A stretch of 64,000 nucleotides of DNA, taken from NCBI RefSeq assembly GCF_048541585.1, contig NZ_CP183303.1:620001-684000 (forward strand). Reading direction: 5' to 3'. A program made the translations under genes and the position numbers. This DNA comes from Legionella_C sp048541585 (GTDB lineage Bacteria > Pseudomonadota > Gammaproteobacteria > Legionellales > Legionellaceae). A model generated the notes under the pieces. It was given only the letters and a program-made list of their open reading frames with translations. It was not told the origin of the DNA and did not search any database. Positions 53,466 to 62,356 of the stretch are shown here, piece by piece (positions within the stretch are counted from its first letter, which is position 1; every line of letters starts with the position of its first letter).

Positions 53466-54755
53466 ATGAGAAATTTAGTTATGTTTAAATATATTAATTT
53501 AATAGATGCTCAACAAAAGTTAGCTTTAGCTGGTAAAATATCTTGTCTTTATGACCCTATTAGCTATGAAATTCCAAGCGATCCCGTCTTTGTCTATTAT
53601 GAGCAAAACCAATTTGTTAGGTTATTTTCTAAACAATCAATAATAGGATTACAAAAACAATTGCAAGAGTGCCATCAATTAGTAAAAGAAGGAGAACAAG
53701 ACAAATCATATATCAAATTAGCATTAAAACAGCACATTCCTCGTAATACAACAGAAGCTATTTATAAAGATTTACTACTTGCTATGGTCAAGGAAGGTTT
53801 TAGTATTAACCGTCTTGTAAAGTCATGTGAGGTACTAGATGCAATAATCTTCTATTTGTCTAATATGTCTCTAAACTCCAATTTCATCATCACTACAGAG
53901 GATTTACCAAGAGAGCTTATTTTTGTTATTCAATATATAACTCAACTTCATCAACTAATTTTAAATCAGCAAGAACAAGATTCTGAAGTTGAATATCTGC
54001 CAATTAGTGTATTTCTAGAAGAGTTAATTTTGCTGCAAACAGCAATTGTGGAAGAAAACAGAAAAAAATTATTTGCTCCTACAGGGCAATCACTTAGTTT
54101 AAATGAAGTGCTTTGTCCTTATAGCCGAGCAATAATTAATGTAGAGAAAACATTAGCAAGTGCTGACCTAGCTAAGATCTTTTTAAAGTTAATTATAGCA
54201 GTTGTTAAAATTTCTAATTTAGAGAGCTTAGAAGTAAAAGAGTTTTTAAGGAATCAAAAAGATAATTATTTAGAAGAAGCTTGCCAAGAGCTTAATAATT
54301 ATATTACTAAAAAGCCTAACTATTTTACGCCGCAACAAAATAAATTTCTTAATGATATAGGTATTTCTAGGATTATCGAGCATGATCGTATGCTTAAATT
54401 AAGTAAACGATATAACCACCTTTGGAGTAGGAAAAAAAGCTTTACAGAAAATACACTTACCATACTTAATGATTATTCTAAATTACATACAACTTCACCA
54501 CCATTTAGCCTATTTATAACCTGCCATTGGAATAGAAAACATCACTATATTGTTAAACAAGCAATTCAACGTATTCAAAATAATGTCTCAGTTAAACAAG
54601 TCATTGCTGATCTAGAGATACAGGCTCGTGATAATCCTCAATTTAATGTTGGCGGATCTTTATCGCGGCGATTAGAATTTATTAATTTACGTTTAAAACA
54701 TATAGATGAAGTAAAAAATAAACTACGTTATGAAAATGGAATAAAACTAACCTAA
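53466..54755 (+). CDS. Legionella-type protein with C-terminal HWNR/GSL-R module, putative effector
   Basis: 429 residues, mostly helical, without membrane segments. Most of the protein is unrecognised. The C-terminal about 90 residues carry a recurrent layout: LNDYSKLH, then FITCHWNRKHHYIVKQAIQR and a GSLSRRLEFI motif. I recall this HWNRHH...GSL-RR layout from a Legionella domain of unknown function (DUF5617, name from memory), often found at the end of effector candidates. An in-frame ATG six codons later (MFKYINL) is an alternative start. It is divergent from folB. Function is not known. Confidence 0.5.
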   Translation: MRNLVMFKYINLIDAQQKLALAGKISCLYDPISYEIPSDPVFVYYEQNQFVRLFSKQSIIGLQKQLQECHQLVKEGEQDKSYIKLALKQHIPRNTTEAIYKDLLLAMVKEGFSINRLVKSCEVLDAIIFYLSNMSLNSNFIITTEDLPRELIFVIQYITQLHQLILNQQEQDSEVEYLPISVFLEELILLQTAIVEENRKKLFAPTGQSLSLNEVLCPYSRAIINVEKTLASADLAKIFLKLIIAVVKISNLESLEVKEFLRNQKDNYLEEACQELNNYITKKPNYFTPQQNKFLNDIGISRIIEHDRMLKLSKRYNHLWSRKKSFTENTLTILNDYSKLHTTSPPFSLFITCHWNRKHHYIVKQAIQRIQNNVSVKQVIADLEIQARDNPQFNVGGSLSRRLEFINLRLKHIDEVKNKLRYENGIKLT

Positions 54756-54847
54756 ATTATAAAAACGTATTACATTATGACCTATTAAATTTAGCATTCT
54801 TATCTAAGCTAAAAGTGGTAAAATATTGTTTTTTCTTCTGGATTTCT

Positions 54848-55912
54848 ATGATTGATGTTAGCAATTCTCTATTCATTCGTGCTCTTCATCGCAAGCCTAT
54901 TGCGCGCACCCCAGTGTGGTTGATGCGCCAAGCAGGACGTTATTTACCAGAGTATCGTGAAGTACGAGCTAGAGCAGGCAATTTTCTAAATTTATGTCAA
55001 AATCCTGAATTAGCTTGTGAAGTGACATTACAGCCTTTACGCCGCTACCCTTTAGATGCTGCTATTGTCTTTTCGGATATTTTGACCATTCCTGATGCTA
55101 TGGGTTTAGGATTGTACTTTGCTGAAGGAGAAGGGCCTTGTTTTCATAAACCATTACACTCAGCAAAATCAATCGAAACCTTAGCTGTTCCTAATATAAC
55201 TAAAGAGCTATCTTATGTATTTGCGGCAATAAGATTAATAAGGCAAGAAATGCCAACTAATTTACCCTTGATAGGGTTTACTGGTAGTCCATGGACATTA
55301 GCTTGCTATATGGTTGAAGGCAAAAGCAGTCGTAATTTTAACCGTATGATGCAATTACTTGACATACAGTCAGAAATAGCTCATACCTTATTAACAAAGC
55401 TAGCGCAAGCTGTAACTAGCTATTTAATTGAACAAGCCCGTGCGGGTGTAAATGCTATAATGATTTTTGATACATGGGGTGGACTGCTAACTACAGAGCA
55501 ATATCAGCAATTTTCCCTAAATTATATGCAGCAAATTGTTCATACTTTTAAAGAGCACTACCCAAGTATACCAATTATTTTATTTACTAAGGGTGGCGGT
55601 CAGTGGTTAAAACAGATGGCTGCTACAGGCTGTGATGCCTTAAGTTTAGATTGGACTTGTGACTTAGCTTATGCGCGCGCCTTAGTGGGTAGTCAAGTTG
55701 CTTTACAAGGTAATTTAGAGCCTGCTTCATTACTGCAAAGTGATGCTACTATTCGTGAAAAGGTGAAAAGTATTTTAGCTTCTTATGGTTATGGTAGTGG
55801 CCATATATTTAACTTAGGTCATGGTATTACCCCTGATATTCCACCTGAAAAAGTGGCGGTGCTAATTGAGGCAGTAAGAGAGTTTAGTCCAGAATACCAT
55901 ACTAATATATGA
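54848..55912 (+). CDS. hemE: Uroporphyrinogen decarboxylase
   Basis: Haem synthesis: removes four carboxyl groups from uroporphyrinogen III. 354 residues. Signature VWLMRQAGRYLPEYREVRA and later GFTGSPWTLACYMVEG are typical; catalytic Asp is in FSDILTIPDAMG. The start at 54848 gives the usual N-terminus; an upstream in-frame start (54815) gives an unlikely hydrophobic extension. It overlaps the next gene's ATG by 4 bp (ATGA), so they are coupled. Confidence 0.97.
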   Translation: MIDVSNSLFIRALHRKPIARTPVWLMRQAGRYLPEYREVRARAGNFLNLCQNPELACEVTLQPLRRYPLDAAIVFSDILTIPDAMGLGLYFAEGEGPCFHKPLHSAKSIETLAVPNITKELSYVFAAIRLIRQEMPTNLPLIGFTGSPWTLACYMVEGKSSRNFNRMMQLLDIQSEIAHTLLTKLAQAVTSYLIEQARAGVNAIMIFDTWGGLLTTEQYQQFSLNYMQQIVHTFKEHYPSIPIILFTKGGGQWLKQMAATGCDALSLDWTCDLAYARALVGSQVALQGNLEPASLLQSDATIREKVKSILASYGYGSGHIFNLGHGITPDIPPEKVAVLIEAVREFSPEYHTNI

Positions 55913-56892
55913 TAATTGAAAGCTCTTTTAAGCCAGCATGGTGGTTACCTTCTGCACATGCTCAAACTATCTATCCTACGTTGACACGTAAGATTAAGGC
56001 CCCTATTGATAAAATTGAACGAGTCGAGTTAAGTGATGGTGATTTCGTTGATCTCGCTTGGGCTATTAATGGATTAACCGCTGATTCTCCTTTAGTTATT
56101 TTATTACATGGTTTGGGTGGCAGTGTTCAATCTCCTTATGCTGCGGGTTTGATGCATGCTTTAAATAAGCAAGGTTGGCGTGCTGTTTTAATGCACTTTC
56201 GTGGTGCCAGCGATGAACCTAATCGGTTACCTCGAGCCTATCATTCAGGGGATACTGCAGATTTTAACTTTGTAATTAATCGTTTTGCGAGGCTTGAACC
56301 CCATACTCGTAAGGCAGCAATCGGCGTTTCAATGGGTGGTAATGTTTTATTAAAGTGGTTAGGTGAAAACAGTAAACAAAATTTGCTAGTAACTGCAGTT
56401 GCTGTTTGTGTTCCTTTCCAGTTACGACTTGTTGCAGATCGGGTTAATCGGGGCTTTTCAAAAGTTTATCAAAAACGTCTTCTACGACGTTTACAACAGA
56501 TTTTTATTAATAAACGGGCAACGAGTACCTCACCTTTACCAGAAGCTTTTAAAGATGTGGAAAAATGGCAATGTTTTTGGACTTTTGATGAATATGTTAC
56601 AGCCCCTCTCCATGGTTTTACGAATGTTTATGAACTTTATCGCAAAGCAAGCTCTTATAATTATCTTCCTTATATAACTACACCAACATTAATTATTCAT
56701 GCTAAAGATGATCCTTTTATGACACCAGATATAATACCTCCTGCTGAGCAGTTACCTGATTGTGTAATTCTAGAGCTAAGTAAAAAGGGTGGCCATGTAG
56801 GATTTATCAGCGGCAATATTCCTGGTCAGCCTATTTATTGGTTAGATGAGAGAATACCTAGTTATCTAAATTCTTTTCTTAATTTAAGTTAA
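55909..56892 (+). CDS. YheT-family alpha/beta hydrolase
   Basis: 327 residues. Starts with the family motif SFKPAWWLPSAHAQTIYPTL, then oxyanion LLHGLGGS and nucleophile elbow IGVSMGGNVLLKWLGE. Catalytic Asp and His candidates lie in HAKDDPFM and KKGGHVGFI. In E. coli the homologue yheT is a predicted carboxylesterase near cation-transport genes; here it is coupled to hemE by a 4-bp overlap. Substrate unknown. Confidence 0.9.
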   Translation: MIIESSFKPAWWLPSAHAQTIYPTLTRKIKAPIDKIERVELSDGDFVDLAWAINGLTADSPLVILLHGLGGSVQSPYAAGLMHALNKQGWRAVLMHFRGASDEPNRLPRAYHSGDTADFNFVINRFARLEPHTRKAAIGVSMGGNVLLKWLGENSKQNLLVTAVAVCVPFQLRLVADRVNRGFSKVYQKRLLRRLQQIFINKRATSTSPLPEAFKDVEKWQCFWTFDEYVTAPLHGFTNVYELYRKASSYNYLPYITTPTLIIHAKDDPFMTPDIIPPAEQLPDCVILELSKKGGHVGFISGNIPGQPIYWLDERIPSYLNSFLNLS

Positions 56893-57155
56893 ATTAATCT
56901 TTGTAAAACTACTGCCTTTTAATTATTACTTAGTTATTATCTTGCAGAGATAAGATAAGTAAATAGCAGTTTTTTTAATATAATAACAATTTGATTGATT
57001 CATTCTACCTCTGTTTTAAATTCACAATTAAATGTTGACTAAATTAACATGGCTTTTATTAATCATAAGTGACGTTTCCATAGTAAAAATAATATTTAAT
57101 GGAACAAAGATACGACTAAAGATTAATGATATTTATTATTGCCAAGGAGTATTTG

Positions 57156-58697
57156 ATGTTAAGGTATAAAGAAAAAGAGTTAACTAAACTTGATGGTAAT
57201 TTGGGTGGAAAAAATCAAACAAAAGGGTTTTATAGAGATCAAGAAGGATGTATTTATTTTATTAAAAAGCCAGATGATAATAAAGAATTGTTCACTGAAC
57301 TATTAGCTGGCTTATTATTAAAAGAATTTAAACAGCGAAAACTTATACCTTCGCAATATTTTGATTCTTTAATTCACGCAGATTGGATTAAATTTGAAGA
57401 CGGCTCTTATGGGTTAATTCAACCTAAGGTAGACTTTACAGAATTATATAAAATAATTGGTACAGGATTTAAAGATAACTCAGATCGTAACCCACTTATA
57501 GAAATGCTAAGTGGACCAAATTATTATACATTATTAACCTCTGAGCTTAAGCCTTATTATGGCTTATCTATAGCATTAATGTTCTCAATGCTTTTTGGCG
57601 ATTATAGTGTACATAGTGGTAATGTTGTATGTATTAAACAGGTATTAGAGTCTAATAATAAAACAGCAACACAGTTTGCTCGTATAGATTGGGGCGCTGC
57701 ATTTCGCTACTTTGGTTATTATGAAGATATACTTAATCCTTTTGAATACCAAGGATGGTTTAATTTTAAATTATATACCAAAGGATATATTTTTAATTAC
57801 AAAAAAATCAATGGGTTATTTCCTGCTATTGCTCAAAGAGCACAATATTTTCAAGCTGAAATTAATGATAATTTCATAGATAATATTGTTTTATGCGCTT
57901 TGAAAGAAATACCAAAAGATTTACTTAGTCAATCTAGTCAAGCAATTTTAGCTAAGTATTTAGGTATCCCATCTTTTGCCCAAATAGATTTTGCTAAAGG
58001 CGAGAACTATCAACCATTTGTTATTGATTTCTCAAAAATTTTAATAAATCGTTTAACCAGATTATGTCAATTAAAAGACTTAACATATGAGCGTAATTTT
58101 TTATATCAGAGTATGATTTTTGTTAAGCCAATGAACCATGAAGTAAAAACTAACTATCTTGCTAATGTTTTAGAGAGCAAAGATGAATTAAATTATAAAA
58201 ACTTAGAAGATGAAAATCAAATTAAAAAATTAGTTGAAAGGTTTTCTAATGAGTTATTAAATGATCCAATATTTATATCAATTTTAGATGAGGGACATAT
58301 AGTAAACATTATTCCTGAACTCATAAATAATTTATTAAAATTAAAAAATTTTTATAATGAAAAGCTGGCAATTTGTAAGGGAAGCAATAATTTAGATGAT
58401 TCTAATTCTTTAGAAGACTTTTATAAAAATTCTATTTTAATTTTTTTATCTAATAAAGATTGCGCTGTAAAAGCAAGAAATTTACTAGAAATTACTTATA
58501 AATATTTTTACACTGAAGAATGTAAATCATTTTTATTTAAAGATGCTTTAGCTCTCTTAAATGACTTATTTAATAATACCGTGTTAATAGAAAAAAAACA
58601 TCATAAAATGAATGAGAAAAATAGATTTTTCAATTTTGAAAGCCCTGATTTTAACTCTAAATATTCTGCATCAACCAATAATTTTTTATGTAAATAA
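57156..58697 (+). CDS. Kinase-fold-like protein (possible PI-kinase/LepB N-domain type), putative effector
   Basis: 513 residues. The first 185 or so contain the layout of a lipid- or HipA-like kinase: glycine-rich GNLGGKNQTKGFY (residues 14-26), catalytic-Lys-type strand YFIKKP (34-39), helix-C-type ELFTELLAG (44-52, Glu48), hinge-like GLIQPKV (86-92), catalytic loop FGDYSVHSGNVV (147-158; His153, Asn156) and metal-binding RIDWGAAF (176-183; Asp178). This resembles my memory of the N-terminal PI4-kinase domain of effector LepB, without the Rab1 GAP domain; unverified. The rest is helical, ending Asn/Ser-rich. The ATG at 57156 has AAGGAG 7 bp upstream, and is preferred to 57126. Confidence 0.5.
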   Translation: MLRYKEKELTKLDGNLGGKNQTKGFYRDQEGCIYFIKKPDDNKELFTELLAGLLLKEFKQRKLIPSQYFDSLIHADWIKFEDGSYGLIQPKVDFTELYKIIGTGFKDNSDRNPLIEMLSGPNYYTLLTSELKPYYGLSIALMFSMLFGDYSVHSGNVVCIKQVLESNNKTATQFARIDWGAAFRYFGYYEDILNPFEYQGWFNFKLYTKGYIFNYKKINGLFPAIAQRAQYFQAEINDNFIDNIVLCALKEIPKDLLSQSSQAILAKYLGIPSFAQIDFAKGENYQPFVIDFSKILINRLTRLCQLKDLTYERNFLYQSMIFVKPMNHEVKTNYLANVLESKDELNYKNLEDENQIKKLVERFSNELLNDPIFISILDEGHIVNIIPELINNLLKLKNFYNEKLAICKGSNNLDDSNSLEDFYKNSILIFLSNKDCAVKARNLLEITYKYFYTEECKSFLFKDALALLNDLFNNTVLIEKKHHKMNEKNRFFNFESPDFNSKYSASTNNFLCK

Positions 58698-58892
58698 CAT
58701 TCATTAAGAATGTTATATTTAAGTTAATTATCTTAACAACTTAGTAAAAGCTAGGAGTATGGATAGGTGGGACTCTAAACTAAGCAACAGTATAAATGAT
58801 TAAATTTATGCTGATCTAATTGATTATTTTTTTTTACAGTGGCACAGTAATAATTGCAAGGATGTTAACTTTAAAATAAACAGGAGTTTATT

Positions 58893-59741
58893 ATGCGAGT
58901 CAACAATTATATTGCGCCTTTTATTTTAAGTCCAATTTTAGCGTTTGCTAGTCCTCAAGATAGACAAAAAAATGTAATATTTTCAATGCCTTTAGTGCCT
59001 AAAAATACCATCATTAAGCATTATTCTACTGAAGTAAATCAGCTATCACAAAATATATTTTTAGCGCGAAAAGATTATCCAACGCAAATTGTACGTGTTA
59101 AAGGTAACGTAGAAAATTTAAATTTAACTTGTGAGGAGGTTAATGAAGAAATCGATAAGGTTTTTATTCAAAAAATAAATCCCGATAAGTTTTATTATAA
59201 TACTTATATTTTTTGTGGATATAATCCAGATAACCATTACGCAGTAAATTTTGCCATTAATAGTTATTTTGACCCATTAAGTAATGAAGCAATTGATTAT
59301 TTACAAAATTATTTAAATCAATTTAATGGTTACAATTTGTTAGGGACAAAATTTTATGTCGAGAATGCCAAAGGTGTTGTAGCAGCTTTAACGATTAATG
59401 TTGGCACTAAAAAGGATCCTGGTGGCCCATTAATTTTAGTGAGACAAGATCATAGCAACTTCTACTTTAATAATAATTATGATATGCGCCGTGAGCTTAT
59501 AAGTGATATAAGATCACGTTTCTTTGCTACTGATCAAGAAACACTACTTGCTTTCTTTGATAAATGGGTTTTTCCTCATGCTGGTAATTTTTATCAACGT
59601 ATTTTAAAAGATTCAAATTATATGGAAGCTCAGCCTGAAGCTATTTTTTTAATGGAGAATGAGCCGCCCTTATTTGTGTCAAATTTAAAATATTATTACT
59701 CTAATAATTGTGCAACAAATCCTAATAAGCATTGTTTATAG
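58893..59741 (+). CDS. Predicted secreted hypothetical protein
   Basis: 282 residues. An N-terminal hydrophobic stretch (YIAPFILSPILAFA, residues 6-19) followed by SPQD looks like a Sec signal peptide with cleavage after AFA. The mature part has no recognised domain; it contains six cysteines in total, two of them in the last 15 residues (YYSNNCATNPNKHCL), plausible periplasmic disulfides. CAGGAG precedes the ATG. It is convergent with the CaaX-tailed gene and shares a terminator. Function unknown. Confidence 0.6.
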   Translation: MRVNNYIAPFILSPILAFASPQDRQKNVIFSMPLVPKNTIIKHYSTEVNQLSQNIFLARKDYPTQIVRVKGNVENLNLTCEEVNEEIDKVFIQKINPDKFYYNTYIFCGYNPDNHYAVNFAINSYFDPLSNEAIDYLQNYLNQFNGYNLLGTKFYVENAKGVVAALTINVGTKKDPGGPLILVRQDHSNFYFNNNYDMRRELISDIRSRFFATDQETLLAFFDKWVFPHAGNFYQRILKDSNYMEAQPEAIFLMENEPPLFVSNLKYYYSNNCATNPNKHCL

Positions 59742-59750
59742 CACTTTAAA

Positions 59751-59783
59751 ACGACCCAAAAGTTCTTTTTGCTTTTGAGTCGT
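59751..59783 (+). terminator. Bidirectional terminator-like hairpin
   Basis: ACGACCCAAAAG (59751-59762) and CTTTTGAGTCGT (59772-59783) pair with one mismatch around a TTCTTTTTG loop. It lies between convergent genes and has an A-rich left flank and T-containing right flank. U-tract is weak. Confidence 0.6.
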
Positions 59784-59816
59784 TCAATAATACGAAGGAT
59801 TCCTACTAATTAACTT

Positions 59817-61838
59817 CTAGATAATATTACAACAAGTTTGTTGATCAGGGACATGATTAAATTGTTCTCTGGCTCTTGCCTGCCCCACATTAAACAATAT
59901 ATTAGGAGAGTGACCAATTAAAGACTCCCGATTTTGTATAGGTTGATTTATTGTATTGCCTATAAATTCTTTAAACTTCCCATCTAGAAATACACTTTTA
60001 TCAATACTAATTTGTTGACTTAAACTTTGTTCGTTACCAATATTATTGGTTTGTAAATTGGCATAAGCGTGCGGAAAAAGTTTATTAATTTTTTCTATCA
60101 ATTGTTTTGCAGCATTAGTGGATAAGCCTTCTATATAGAGGGTAACATTATATATAGCCTCAATATTATTATTATCTTCAATTAAATAAGCCTCCGTAAG
60201 CTTTTCATCAATACTAAATGATTTAAGTAAAGCTTTGGTAACTAGTGAGCAATTCAATTGCTTTCTCTGGGTGGTATATTGTTCTTGAAAAAGTATTAAT
60301 AACTGTTCGGCAGAAATGTATTGATAAGTTTGCCCGGCCTGATAGGCTTCTTTAAGCCTAGGTTTAGTCGTTAATGTAGTGATTAAACAACCATACCAGT
60401 CAGGTAAAATTTTCTCTATTAGTGTTTTTAAATCAATTTTAATTTTATTATGCTCTCCATTTAATACTGACGCTGTTTCAGTACCATACTGCTTATTTAA
60501 GTAATTGACTAAGCTTAAATTATTTTTAGCGTCCAAATCTGATTCTAAGAGCAAAGCTTTGGAGGGATGCGCCAAATAAGTGGAAGAAATCGCTTCTTCA
60601 TAAATATTACAAAAAGTAGGAAATTGGGTTAATTTAGCCATCTGAGCTAAAATATTAGCAAAGATATCACTGTGATTTTTATCTATCTTAACGGCTTTGG
60701 TTAAATGACTAAGTATGAATTGGAAATAATCATAATTATAGGTAGATTTAAATCTAAGTATCGCACTTGGATTAAGTTGAATATCATTACTTAATGCTGC
60801 CTTGCATAAGGCATAATGAACAGCTTGCTGTAATATTTTAGGCGTTACCTTGTCATTATCGCGTGTTAGAAAACTATTAATAGTTTTTTTTTCTAATCGT
60901 AGAATTGGTATTATATAATAAAGAAGCTCATTAGTCTGTTTGTTTTCTGGAAGGGAACTAAATTCATTTTGTAATAAATTATTTAAAGTATTAGCTAGCT
61001 CTTCTAATAAACCTATTTCATCGTCTAATAAACCTATTTCATCGTCTTTTGTTTCGCTAATTTGTAATTCATAGTCCAAAAAATCAATTACAGATGTTAG
61101 CCAATTACCGTTTAGTGCAATAATTTCCTTGTTAATCTTTTCTTGTATAGGTAAAAAATAAGATTTAAGCTTGCTGCTGTCGTTTCTACTCAAGTAAGCA
61201 TTAATTTGTCTTGCAAGTTTAAATAATAAATTTTTTACATCTAACTTAAAACAAAAAGGCACACCAGCCATATTACGAGTAATGCATTCTAATGTTAAGC
61301 ATAATTGGATAAGGCCTAAATCATTAACTTGCTTCTGGCTAGCTTTATTAGTAGATTTAACTAATTTAATTTTTGCGAGTTGCTCATTTAGGAGCGCGCG
61401 GATGATATTGTCTATTTGTTTAGGGAAGTCTAAAATTGTATTAATATTAATTTTAGATTCAAGCGTACTTGTATTGGCTATAAATTTAGAAAGTCGCTGC
61501 CAGCTTGTTAAAATTTCTTCAGCTACTTCTGCTTTATTGTCTATAGCGAAATTCATGCGGGTTACTAATATTCCTTTGAGTTCATCTAATCTAAAGTAAT
61601 CATTTGTTTTAACTTCGCTTTTCATCTTCTCTATTATGCTATATAGAATACAAGCATTAGTAACATCAGTAGTTGATATAAGTTGTTTCTCGTAATTAGT
61701 TAATCCTAAATTTATGTTTACAGGTAGATGTAATGAATAGAAGTTAATATTACCTAAGTAATCAAAAATTAAAGTTAATGAATCATTAGTAGATGGTTTA
61801 GAAACTAAATCGGGAAAATAATGAGCTTTAGTAGGCAT
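59817..61838 (-). CDS. Large effector-like protein ending in a CaaX-like box
   Basis: 673 residues, helical and without membrane segments or recognisable domains. The last residues read QTCCNII: the final four, C-N-I-I, fit a CaaX pattern (Cys, any, aliphatic, Ile), a substrate for host prenyltransferases, and a second Cys directly before could be palmitoylated. Several Legionella effectors are known to be prenylated this way, so host-membrane anchoring is plausible but inferred. A 21-bp tandem duplication encodes DDEIGLL twice (about residues 265-279). GGAGA precedes the ATG. Otherwise the family is unknown to me. Confidence 0.6.
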   Translation of the reverse strand: MPTKAHYFPDLVSKPSTNDSLTLIFDYLGNINFYSLHLPVNINLGLTNYEKQLISTTDVTNACILYSIIEKMKSEVKTNDYFRLDELKGILVTRMNFAIDNKAEVAEEILTSWQRLSKFIANTSTLESKININTILDFPKQIDNIIRALLNEQLAKIKLVKSTNKASQKQVNDLGLIQLCLTLECITRNMAGVPFCFKLDVKNLLFKLARQINAYLSRNDSSKLKSYFLPIQEKINKEIIALNGNWLTSVIDFLDYELQISETKDDEIGLLDDEIGLLEELANTLNNLLQNEFSSLPENKQTNELLYYIIPILRLEKKTINSFLTRDNDKVTPKILQQAVHYALCKAALSNDIQLNPSAILRFKSTYNYDYFQFILSHLTKAVKIDKNHSDIFANILAQMAKLTQFPTFCNIYEEAISSTYLAHPSKALLLESDLDAKNNLSLVNYLNKQYGTETASVLNGEHNKIKIDLKTLIEKILPDWYGCLITTLTTKPRLKEAYQAGQTYQYISAEQLLILFQEQYTTQRKQLNCSLVTKALLKSFSIDEKLTEAYLIEDNNNIEAIYNVTLYIEGLSTNAAKQLIEKINKLFPHAYANLQTNNIGNEQSLSQQISIDKSVFLDGKFKEFIGNTINQPIQNRESLIGHSPNILFNVGQARAREQFNHVPDQQTCCNII
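61003..61044 (-). repeat. 21-bp tandem duplication inside the CaaX-tailed gene
   Basis: The plus-strand unit TCTAATAAACCTATTTCATCG occurs twice back to back (61003-61023 and 61024-61044), encoding a repeat of seven residues on the minus strand. In-frame, so probably tolerated length variation. Confidence 0.9.
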
Positions 61839-62356
61839 TGAATATCTCCATAATATATATAATGTACTTCAAAAGATTTTTTACCATAACTATTAGTGCT
61901 GTAATGTTATAGCGTTGCCCACTAAACTTTATACTTCAAGGTTAATTACAATTAGCTTAATTCATATTACTTGCTATGCCCGGTGCTACCTTGAAAAGTT
62001 ATGTTTTATCTAAAGCTTAGTGGCCAATGCTATAGGTCCTTTAATAACTGAACTAAACTGGCTATTTAGCCAAACTAATTAACTTACGAAGTTAAATTTT
62101 GCGCTATGAAAGCAGTCTATTTAATTTAACTTTCTTTACTATATAGCTTTGTGCGAAAAGTTTTAGAGTAGGTTATAACTGTTAAGGTTTACCTGGCTTC
62201 TTAGCTATGGGTGGCTAATCTAACTTAAAATAATTTTTTTCTCAATGTGTTTATTTTTTAATAAGATATATTTTATAAATTGAGTGAGGAATTCATGAAA
62301 CTGCACTTATTAAATAGCCAGTCATTAAACTGGCTATCTATAGATAATCCGAGAAA
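61839..62356. other. 518-bp intergenic region upstream of the CaaX-tailed gene
   Basis: AT-rich, no genes. It carries the family C repeat at 61908-62034. The promoter of the effector-like gene should lie at its left edge, and the end of the class II DAHP synthase gene is on its right. Nothing else recognised. Confidence 0.5.
61908..62034. repeat. MITE/REP-like element, family C (127 bp)
   Basis: TATAGCGTTGCCCACTAAAC at the left end and GCTTAGTGGCCAATGCTATA at the right end are imperfect inverted copies, matching those of 46867-46992. The interior is not clearly conserved between the two copies, as expected for non-autonomous elements. Confidence 0.65.
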
